DNA of 64,000 nt from Haemaphysalis longicornis (lineage: Eukaryota > Arthropoda > Arachnida > Ixodida > Ixodidae), in contig CM023448.1 of the NCBI GenBank assembly GCA_013339765.2, forward strand, positions 26,426,551-26,490,550, read 5' to 3'. Below are positions 55,562-64,000 of this stretch, piece after piece (position 1 is the first letter of the stretch; every line of letters begins with the position of its first letter). Under the pieces are notes generated by a model. It did not search any database, was not told where the DNA came from, and saw nothing but the letters and a program-made list of their open reading frames with translations. A program made the translations under genes and the position numbers.

Positions 55562-58500
55562 ATGCTTCTGGATTTCTTGCTTGGTAACAGCGCAAATAAA
55601 ACACACATGGACACGGGGTGGACGTTTCTGGAAGTCATTGTCCGTTCCTTCTTCCTTGTTGTACAACTCGCCCAGTGTCTGTTTTGGCTACATTTCTGGA
55701 AGTCACACACCACAAGGCGATCGAGTAACGTTGATGCAAAAGCGAGCGAAAGGCAGATGTCGAGCTAAAGTACATCACACAATTTTTTGTTAATGTGGTG
55801 ACCAACAACACAACACCTCCTTACTCTTGGATTGTTCACTGCAAGACTTCCGGTCATAATTCATAATAAAGAAAAATTCAGCATCCACTTGTAGTGCCGC
55901 ACTACGGCTATAAGAGGAAGCTATACAACTTTCTGAGAAACAATGTATTTGAACCAAAATTTGTCACCACCATGACGACTTTTTTCTTGAAATATGATGT
56001 TTCTGAGAAACCTGCATACTTCCCCTTTTACCTGAATGGCAGCATTCTTGCTGGATTACCTCAACTTCACAGAAATTTACTCCACCATGTGGTTCTGTAA
56101 CTCTGGTCGACTAACATGCAGAATACTTCCATTGCGTAGACCTAGAGTGACAACTGAAGGCTTTGTGACAAGATTGGACAAAAAAAGTACCCAGAGGCGT
56201 CATATCCAGTCCTAATGTTAATTTCTCTATGTTATATGGCAGGCGCCATGCTTTCTTTAAACCGTACAGATTTATCTGGCAATGATTTTCATGAAAGTGA
56301 TCGCAGGATTGTTGATCGCACACAATTTGTTGTAGTTTATTTCCTCAAGGAATACTTCAGTATGTCCCAATAAAACGTGCGTCCAGAATTTGTAGACTAA
56401 GACGAACAAAAACCATCAAGGCAATCACGCAAATTGGGGTTTATGCCAGGGAATAAACGACATGTTCCAAGAGAGCAGAAATGACACGTCGGGGAACTGG
56501 GGCGGGTGGAAGATTATGGTTTTAATTTCAATTTACAGTGAATAAACCCCTGACAGCTCCCGAGACAGTGACGTGCGCAGCTACCGCTGATCACCGAGGC
56601 TCCCACGGTAGCCTCGTCCGAACTTCTCCCCAGCGTCGCGTGTCATTTCGGGCCGCGATACCTTGCCTGCCATTCCTCCATTGCCTGCAAGATACCCGGG
56701 ATCATAGAATGGGCCACCGGCCCTTGCGGTCAACGCGGAGACCGTTGCCGCCACTCGTTCAGGAGCCATAACGGGGAACAGCATAGTTAAAGCAAACTGC
56801 ACGAGTGCGATCATTCGGAATTCTCTCCACGCTGGCCCTACTTCTCCCCGATCACCACGTAACGGAGACAGTTGAGGTCTTGGCGCCAAATTTTACAATT
56901 TCGGTTTGTTCTTTCATTTCTTTCACGTTTATTTTTATATCCACTACTGCTCATTACGTTTTGTTCGCTCGCGCGGACACAATGCCTATCCGCTCACCTG
57001 TGTTATGGTGGTTCTGTGTCATTGATTTCTGATATCTGATTTCTGGATCTCATTGATCAACTATGAAGCCCTATGAATCAGAGGCACTTCTTACGATCGT
57101 CATAATTAGCGAGAAGTTTTTTGGAGAATTTTCCGACAACTAGTGTGTCATAACGCTATGCCTTATCTTATATTTCCCCCAGACTGCAATGAACCTTTCC
57201 CGTCGCATCGCATATTGCTTCGCTGTTTCTTAAGCTTGGTGCTTGGGTTAGTGCGATCTTGCCCTCTATCTTTTGTCTTTGAAACAAGACCAGTTTCGTA
57301 CTACTGATGTCGACAAAGTCATCAGGAGATGGTCGTCCAACTGCCCTAATGGCCATACCCACAGCGAATAAAATAAGGGTGGTAGTTCATTTCTCTTTTG
57401 GCCAAAAATGTCAGAATAAACAACCTCAAAACGCCTCACGTCACGGACCTCCGGAACCGTTGCGAAAAATGTGGTTGAGCAATATTTAAAGCGACGCACA
57501 TTAGGCTGCGCTTGGCCGGTGAACGTCCGCAACAAAACCCCGTCGAGCGATGACCGCTCGACCTTCGTGAAAACTCTTCCGAGAACTCGTGGCTTGACCT
57601 TGTGCGTGTCTTCTGCTCACCAGAACATGTGCATTCTAGCCTAGCTTAGCACACGCCGATTTCGTGAAGCCGCTTGCCAATGGTTCTAGCCTGATCTGGC
57701 GCGGTTCATTCTTCGCTATCCAAGAAAGCCAGCGAATAAAACTATTTGGGCCTTCCAGTCATAGATAACTTCGATACGTAAGTTCTCTTTCATTCATTCA
57801 TTACATTCATTACACATTCATTACAGGTGGAACAGGAGGAAGTCAGACCTGGAGATATAAAGGTGACAAAAGGAGTGTCCCTCTCGCAGAGGAAGAACTG
57901 CGATTGGAAAGCGGTGGGCCAGTGCATGCCAACGCATGCAACTCCTCGGTTCAAACAATACATGCTTGTTAGGTTTTTAACTGTGTTGCTTTGTCTTGCC
58001 CCTTCTGATACCTCACATTTCCCTTTGACGCTAATCTAACTTCAGCTTTAGCCCAAAGGACGGTGGTGATCATTTACGCAACTCCCTCTGGTGCCCTCCC
58101 CGTCCGGTTTTTCTTGTTCTCAGAATCTACGTTGCTGCTTCCGGCCATGTGGCAACCGAATTTCCTATGGTCTTTATCAAAAAGATCATTCAGAAACTCT
58201 GTCCGTTTTCTCCACTTCCTAAGTATACTTACGGGATGGATACGAAATCACTGTCGAATAATCGGCAAACAGTTTGTATTAGCCAGCGCACTATTTTTTC
58301 CGCCGTGGCCGGTGATTTTTTGCCAACCTCGCCCCTGGCGTATATAGAGAATTTCTACAATCATATATTTTCCAAGAATGCAAACACTGTTGTTGTTAAA
58401 ACACGCCCTTTCACCGCATTTCAGTTTTTACTGCATAAGGACACAGCTGATGGGCGCTTTGGCTGTAAACCAAAAATTGAAAACTGTTTTGACATGCACA

Positions 58501-58685
58501 ACACACAGACATATCATGTGCGGACTTTTCTTCGTAGGTATATCTCGAGACAATTGACCTTCTCTGCTGGTTAGTCCAACATTCGCCTTTTAAATTAGAT
58601 AGCGAGCTTCCTATTTGCAAATTTGTTCGATGACATGCCTTTCTTCCATATTCCGAAAAAATTTTTCTGGCGCTTATCATAATCA
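55562..58685. other. No recognisable gene
   Basis: Short frames only, the longest being 58149-58574 (plus), with no motifs. 'tttctggaagtca' recurs at about 55625 and 55693. CATT repeats at 57788-57825. Confidence 0.45.
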
Positions 58686-58691
58686 TTATAT

Positions 58692-59115
58692 TGTCACGAA
58701 GCCAAGGACGACGCAGTTGTCTTGCAGGAGAAACAAGTTTATTGGAGCGAACTTGTGCTCCCCTAACAACTCAAAAGAATACAGAGGCGGCGAAGCAGCG
58801 GTCAACAAAGTGACTTGCGTCAGCGAGCGTCGCAGAATCGAATGCTCCGGCGTCCGCACTGCAGGCTTTTTATCTTTCGGCGCGCGTGGTTCTCGAAACG
58901 TCGATTCGCATCGAGAACATAGTAGATCCAAGAAGATTATTCTGGGCTGTTCACGTTAGATCGGAATGCTCTCCCTATCACGACAGATAACACATGCGGC
59001 ACAGAAAGAAAGAATGGAACACGCGCTTCCCTTGGCGCAGAGATAACACAGACCGGCGCAGCCGGGCGGTAAAAGCAAAACACAAATAAACAAACCCAAT
59101 GTATGGTTCGCGGCA
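58692..59115 (-). mobile_element. 3' LTR of Gypsy copy 3
   Basis: On the minus strand the LTR runs TGCCGCGAACC...CTTCGTGACA (424 bp), with proper TG...CA ends. It carries AATAAA (plus-strand 'gtttattgg', about 58737-58745) followed by the 'TTGTTTCTCC' region. Left flank 'cattatat' may contain a target duplication that cannot be checked because the other LTR lies outside. Confidence 0.92.
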
Positions 59116-59128
59116 TTACCCCCCTCTA
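59116..59128 (-). promoter_or_regulatory. Polypurine tract of Gypsy copy 3
   Basis: The minus strand reads TTAGAGGGGGGTAA immediately before the LTR start TGCCGCG, the position and composition expected for the plus-strand primer of reverse transcription. The matching site in copy 1 is at 12808-12822. Confidence 0.8.
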
Positions 59129-59147
59129 AGAGTGCATCGACCCGATG

Positions 59148-60320
59148 CTACATAAGCGACAGTCCGAACAAAGAAAAAAAAAGTTCGTCATCGTCCGTAG
59201 AAAGGTTTAAGCGAACCACGTGGACGACTTCAGGCCGCGTGCGTCGTCGTGATGTGCCGGAGTCACCATCGGGGATCACTTCGTAGGTAAGTTGGCCAAC
59301 ACGTCGTAGAATCTGGTAGGGTCCGAAATACCGTCGCAGGAGCTTCTCACTGAGTCCGCGTCGTCGGATGGGAGTCCAAACCCACACACGATCCCCTGGT
59401 TGGTACTCGGCGTCTCGGCGTCGGAGGTTGTAGCCCCGGCACCATCCACCAGCTGCTGGTCCGTTATACGAACTCGAGCGAGCTGGCGGGCCTCCTCCGC
59501 ACGTTGAAGATATCCTGGACGTCGGCGTTGAGGTCGTCGTCTTCTACGTGCGGAAGCATGGCGTCGAGCATCGTAGTTGGCCTTCTACCGTAGACAAGCT
59601 CGAACGGCGTCAGCTGCGTCGTCTCCTGGATAGCCGTGTTGTACGCAAACGTGACATACGGGAGCACTTCGTCCCAAGTCTTATGTTCAACGTCAACGTA
59701 CATTGACAGCATATCTGCGATTGTCTTGTTCAGACGTTCTGTTAGTCCGTTCGTTTGGGGTGGTACGCCGTCGTTCTTCGGTGATCCGTGTTGCTGTAGC
59801 GTAATACTCCTTGCATCAGCTCCGCAGTAAAGCCGTTCCGCGGTCGGTGATTAGGACTTCCGGGGCTCCATGTCGCAGCACAACTGGCTTATAAAGAACT
59901 TTGCCACTTCTTGTGCAGTCCCCCTCGGAAGAGCGGCGGTCTCTGCGTAGCGCGTCATGTAGTCTGTCGCTACGACAATCCACTTGTTCTGTGATCGTGA
60001 CGTAGGGAACGGGCCTAAAAGGTCCATTCCAATCTGTTGAAATGGTCTCGATGGGACGGCGATCGGTTGCAGAAGTCCGGCGGGTCTTGTCGGCGGCGTT
60101 TTTCGTCGCTGGCAGTCACGGCAGCTCCGGACGTAGTGGGTGACGTCAGAGGTAAGGCCGGGCCAGTAGTACCTCGCCTTGATTTTTCCAATAGTGCGCG
60201 CTGTGCCGAGATGTCCGGAAGACGGGTCGTCGTGGCACGCTTCCAAAATTTCGTCACGAAGGTCCGCGGGGATGACGAGAAGGTAATTCGCTTGTTCCGG
60301 GGCTGAAATTCTTCTTCACG
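59148..60320 (-). pseudogene. Gypsy copy 3 integrase
   Basis: The N-terminal HHCC zinc-binding part lies at about 60150-60246 (HDDPSSGHLG...CRDCQRRK). The first catalytic Asp is in GMDLLGPFP and the second in ITDRG near 59840-59855, across a frame break. The Glu region lies before MLSMYVDVEHKTWDE (59712). TPFELVYGRRPTT and the C-terminal YFGPYQILRRVGQLTYEV (59148-59387) complete the domain order. At least two frameshifts (near 59850 and 59460) separate the frames. Confidence 0.88.
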
Positions 60321-60419
60321 AGGACGGAGTTCTCAGGCTGAATGCTGGTAAGCTGCGTTTGAAGGTCCTAGGAACGGCAACGTTGCATCCCTCGAGGTAC
60401 TCGATTATGACGCGTAAGT

Positions 60420-60890
60420 CGGGGTCGGCACGCTGCTGGGCGGCTAGGTCGCTCTCCGTCACGACCCGAAGAACGCGCTGTCTTCATCAGAGTCTTGTGG
60501 TGGTGGGTCGACGGGGGCGCGGGACAGGCAGTCGGCGTCGGAGTTTCCTGCCGGATTTAAACGACTGTAACGTCGAACTCCTGCAGGCGCAAGCTCCACC
60601 GCCCAAGACGGCCAGAGGGGTCCTTCAAATTGGCGAGCCAACACAGCGCATGGTGGTCTGTTACAACCTTGAATGGCCTTCCATACACGTATGGGCGAAA
60701 TTTTGAAATCGCCCATATAATAGCCAGGCACTCTTTCTCAGAGGCAGAGAATAGTTTTCTCCTCCTTCGACAGACCACGGCTGGCATAGGCGATTACCCT
60801 TTCGCAGCCGCTTTGCTTTGGACAAGGACGGCACCCAAGCCTATATCACTGGCGTCCGTGTGCATTTCCGTTTCGGCATTTTCGTCGAAA
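60420..60890 (-). pseudogene. Gypsy copy 3 RNase H
   Basis: HTDASDIG is read at 60838-60867, then, in frames 60557-60787 and 60459-60731, SASEKECLAIIWAISKFRPY, VVTDHHALCWLANLKDPSG and SDADCLSRAPVD. These are the catalytic blocks and end of the Ty3/Gypsy RNase H. Frames change twice within the domain. Confidence 0.88.
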
Positions 60891-61049
60891 TGAGCGAGCA
60901 CGGGCGGGCTTTGCAGGCGTTTTTGCAGCTCGCAGAATGCTTTTTCTTGGTCGTTTTCCCAGCTGAAAGGGGCTATCTTTCGTCAAGCGCGTGAGTGGCT
61001 GCAATGCGTGCGAAGTTGCGACGAAGCGCCGGTAGTATGCGCACAGCCC

Positions 61050-62180
61050 GAGAAATCTTCGCACGCCCTTCTTGTCTTTCGGCCTTGGGAAGTTCGCAAT
61101 GGCTGAAGTTTTTGCCGGGTCAGGTAGGACTCCCGCGGCGGTTGACGACGTGGCCCAAGAACTTGAGTTCCCCGTATGCGAAACGGCACTTTTCAGGCTT
61201 CAGCGTCAACCCCGACGTACGAATGGCCTCGAGTACAGACTCCAACCTTGCAAGGTGTTCGTCGAAAGTCCGGGCGAATACCACTACGTCGTCGAGGTAT
61301 ACGAGGCAGGTGTGCCACTTAGGCCAGCTAGCACAGTGTCCATGACTCTTTGAAACGTCGCTGGTGCTGTGCACAGCCCAAACGGCATCACCTTGAACTC
61401 GTATAGGCCGTCTGGGGTTATAAATGCAGTCTTCTCTCGGTCTCTCTCGTCCACTTCAATTTGCCAGTAGCCGGTCTTCAGGTCCATCGATGAGAAGTAC
61501 TTCGCGTGGCAGAGGTGGTCGAGTGCGTCGTTGATTCGGGGGAGGGGGTACACGTCCTTTTTCGTGATTTGTTCAGTCGCCGGTAGTCAACGCAAAACCT
61601 TAATGTGCCGTCTTTTTTCTTTACGAGTACGACGGGCGCAGCCCAGGGGCTTTTCGATGGCTGTATAATGTCGTCGCTGAGCATGTCGTCGACTTGAGTC
61701 CGGATGGCTTCCCGCTTGTGTGAAGAGACGCGGTACGGTGACTGTCGGGTGGTCGGGCTCCATCTTCGGTTATTATTCGGTGCTTCGCTAGAGGGGTCTG
61801 ACGTAGTTTTGCGCTCGACGAAAAACATTCGCTATAGCGACGCAGCAAAGCAATAACTTGTTCCGTTGTTCTTGCGGTAGCGCCGGATTCACGTCGAATG
61901 GCTGCGGGAGCTTGAAGGTTTCTACGGGTGTGCGTTCAAAGTCGGCGACCGCGATCACGTCACTTGCTTCTTGCGCGTTCTTCGAGGAATGCAATTGCCG
62001 CGCCCTGTTTAAATGCTGGTACTCCCTCGGTGAAATTCGTAACCAAAATGTGGGATTGGTGTTCCTGAAGCGCGCAATGCCTCTTGCGACCGACACACCA
62101 CGGTTGAGAAGCACCCTTTGATCGGTGTCTACGATAGCGTCGACGTCAGGAGCAGCATCTTCACAGTAGACTGCGATCAT
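61050..62180 (-). pseudogene. Gypsy copy 3 reverse transcriptase
   Basis: Frame 61478-61828: SDDIIQPSKSPWAAPVVLVK and DGTLRFCVDYRRLN. Frame 61284-61553: YFSSMDLKTGYWQIEVDERD (first catalytic Asp), TAFITPDGLYEFKVMPFGL. Frame 61120-61374: CLVYLDDVVVFARTF, with YLDD at 61288-61299. Frame 60846-61064: RRFLGLCAYYRRFV. All key residues are present but spread over four frames, so no full enzyme can be made without frame corrections. Confidence 0.92.
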
Positions 62181-62691
62181 CAAGCTTGCGCGGGGTGGCA
62201 GGGGACATGATCATCGGCGATCCTTACAGCAGCACGGTGTTCGGGGTTCGATTCCGGCGTCAAGGAGTGGTCGGAGGAAAAAGTTATCGACTTCGTCTGC
62301 AGATCGATTATTGCGCCGTTGTCCGTCAAAAAGTCCATTCCGAGAATTACGTCGCGGGAGCAGTTGGGCAAAACGACGAACGCCGCAGGGTACGTCGTGC
62401 GTCTATGGTGACGCGCGATGTGCACGTTCCACTTGGCGTCACGAGGTGGCCTCCTGCTGTGCGTATGTGCGGACCGTCCCATCTGGTCATAACTTTCTTC
62501 AGTTTAGACGCAAATGGTCCGCTCAACATTACGGAGTAGTCGGCTCCCGTGTCTACGAGGGCGACTACATCAAAGCCGTCGATGGACACCTTGACGTCGG
62601 ATGCCGCCTTCCTCGAGTTCCGGGTGCGTCGGGGCGTCGCATCTCGGCTTGTGCGTGTTGACGGTCGGGCACTGTGCGTCGTCGTTGTCAT
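62180..62691 (-). pseudogene. Gypsy copy 3 aspartic protease (active site intact)
   Basis: Frame 62347-62691 has SIDGFDVVALVDTGADYSVM with DTGA at 62542-62553, then HIRTAGGHLVTP. Frame 62180-62482 carries the C-terminal CSRDVILGMDFLTDNGAIID, the conserved ILG.D(F)L helix of retropepsins. One frameshift divides the two halves. Confidence 0.9.
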
Positions 62692-62809
62692 CGTCTTCTC
62701 AGCGGACGTCTCGGTCCGGTCGGGTGCGCGTCGCGGCGTATAGCTGTCGTCGTGTACGGGAGTCTCGTCAGGTCTGGGTCGGGTCGTCGGGATGAGGGCA
62801 TGTTGTGAA

Positions 62810-64000
62810 TCATGTCTTCCGCGAGTCGTTGCGTCGTTGGAGGGTTTTCATTTTCCGCGATCGTGCAACTTTACCTCCAGAAGTTGCTGCTTTTAGTTCC
62901 CCCGCGTGGGCTGGGGGACCTTCCACGTGAGAAGTCAGCATTGCTACGGCGGTTCGGCGACTGGTATGGGTAGGGTGACGGCGAACGGTTGAAACGGGCT
63001 GGTCGGAGGCGTGTTGGACAGGTACTCTTCGATCTCCGATGGGCGCTGGCCAGTTCGGGGGCGGGGGCGTCGACGGAGAACCCTCGCAAACCGAGCCTCC
63101 TGTAGGGGCAGCGACGGTAGACGTGGTCGGCCTCTCCGCAGTGGTAGCACAGCGGACGATTGTCGGACGTTCGCCACACGTCGGTCTTCCTTGGGGCAGG
63201 GGGTTGCGCCGCAGGGGTCGGGCCGGCGAGAGGGGACGACGGTACGGAGCCTCGTGACGATAGGGTGCAGGTGGGCGAGGGCGATGTACAGCAGCCGCGT
63301 AGGTCATGGCTTGCGGCTCGCGAGGTGCTACTGGCGTCGTTGAAGTTCCCAGCGCTTGCTGCACTTCTTCTCTAATGACGTCGGTAAGAAAGCGACTTGT
63401 GGTTGCGGCGGCGTCGGGAGCAGTTTCCGCAGCTCCTCCCTCACTATTTCGCGGATAGTGTCGCGTAGTGAGTCGGAGTTGATAGCGCTGGCACCAATCG
63501 TCTCCGAAACCAGCGCATTGATTGGGCGGTCGTACTGCCTCGTTCGATTTCGAGCGTCTTCTCCATCGCGGCGCTCAGACGCGAATTCGGACACGGTTTG
63601 GGGGTTGCGAACAAGGCACGCGAAGAGCTCTTGCTTCACACCTCGCATCAGAAACCGTAGTTCTTTTCTTCCGTCATTCCTGGGTCCGCACGGCGGAAAA
63701 GTCGCTTCATTTCCTCAACGAAGATTACGACTCCTTCGTTCGGGTGTTGCGTTCGAGTTTCCAGTAAAAGCGCAGCTCGTTCTTTTCTCACCACGGTCGT
63801 GAAGGTCTTAAGGAACTCGCTTTTGAATTGCGTCCAGTCGGTCAAGGCGCTCTCGTGGTTTTCAAACCAAGTTCGGGCTGCATCCTCCAAGTAAAAGAAA
63901 ACATGCCGGAAGGTTTCTTCATCGTCCCACCTGTTGAAGATCCGCACGCGCTCCAGCTTCTCCAACCATTCCTCTGGGTCTTCAGCGGGGGCTCCCCGGA
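62810..64000 (-). pseudogene. Gypsy copy 3 gag (runs off the window)
   Basis: Frame 63648-63965 holds the Gag core: EKLERVRIFNRWDDEETFRH, AARTWFENHESALTDW and RKERAALLLETRTQHPNEGV. Frame 63328-63648 continues VKQELFACLVRNPQTVSEF. Frame 62871-63179 carries a canonical CCHC zinc knuckle, CYHCGEADHVYRRC, at 63108-63149, followed by an arginine/serine/proline-rich tail. Frames overlap with shifts between them. Confidence 0.9.

Larger units (their letters stand above)
58692..64000 (-). mobile_element. Ty3/Gypsy LTR retrotransposon, copy 3 (most complete, continues past the window)
   Basis: Minus-strand order: gag, PR, RT, RNase H, IN, polypurine tract, LTR. This is the template against which copies 1 and 2 and the 49.7-kb LTR were recognised. 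No env-like frame lies between IN and the LTR. The domains sit in several frames because of single-base shifts, which could be true decay or long-read error. Primer-binding site and 5' LTR are beyond 64000. Confidence 0.93.

Overview
This is a non-coding, transposon-dominated stretch of an animal nuclear genome, most likely a hard tick (Ixodidae). The evidence is the repeat content: tRNA-derived SINEs whose body reads like the Ruka-type SINEs known from ixodid ticks, CR1/Jockey-like and RTE LINEs with (AAAT)n or (TGA)n tails, Ty3/Gypsy LTR elements, Penelope-like fragments and long CA/TA microsatellites. I found no host gene I can defend, no rRNA, no functional tRNA, no CRISPR array and nothing bacterial. 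The species call is from memory of repeat families; no search was run.

Layout. 1-385: 3' end of a LINE. 3.92-4.91 kb: broken RTE LINE (-). 5.7-7.5 kb: two head-to-tail copies of a ~453-bp tRNA-related repeat, one split by a second RTE LINE with a 13-bp target duplication, plus an inverted fragment, bracketed by (CA)n and (TA)n. 7.6 kb: tRNA-like sequence. 8.1-8.9 kb: TA tracts interleaved with short modules that match the hammerhead ribozyme core. 9.74-11.9 kb: broken LINE (+). 11.98-12.39 kb: a 409-bp MITE. 12.39-16.99 kb: Gypsy copy 1 (-), lacking gag and the 5' LTR, with a 420-bp insertion. 17.82-20.80 kb: Gypsy copy 2 (+), cut in pol by a LINE (-) at 20.81-24.01 kb, which runs into a 100-N assembly gap.

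24.1-37 kb is mostly unrecognised, with a tRNA-like SINE head (26.2), two splice-site-bounded open segments (28.1 and 32.9), LINE remnants (28.6-29.4), a SINE body (29.6), a head-to-head pair of Penelope-like fragments with a GIY-YIG endonuclease region (30.07-30.9) and a SINE inside a CA array (36.3-37.0). 37.2-38.9 kb: LINE (-) with ORF1 and endonuclease. 43.7-44.2 kb: CpG-rich, promoter-like block. 47.4-49.1 kb: degenerate LINE (+). 49.7 kb: Gypsy LTR fragment. 50.95-52.98 kb: LINE (+) with an intact YADD motif and a repeat-filled 3' UTR. 54.13-55.56 kb: a 1.43-kb near-perfect inverted repeat. 58.69 kb to the window end: Gypsy copy 3 (-), the most complete, with 3' LTR, polypurine tract, IN, RNase H, RT, PR and gag; its 5' end lies outside the window.

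Almost every coding segment carries frameshifts, stops or lost catalytic residues. The region reads as an accumulation zone of decayed, nested elements. The points most worth a second look are the hammerhead-like array at 8.1-8.9 kb, the 54-55.5 kb palindrome, the head-to-head Penelope pair and the new MITE.
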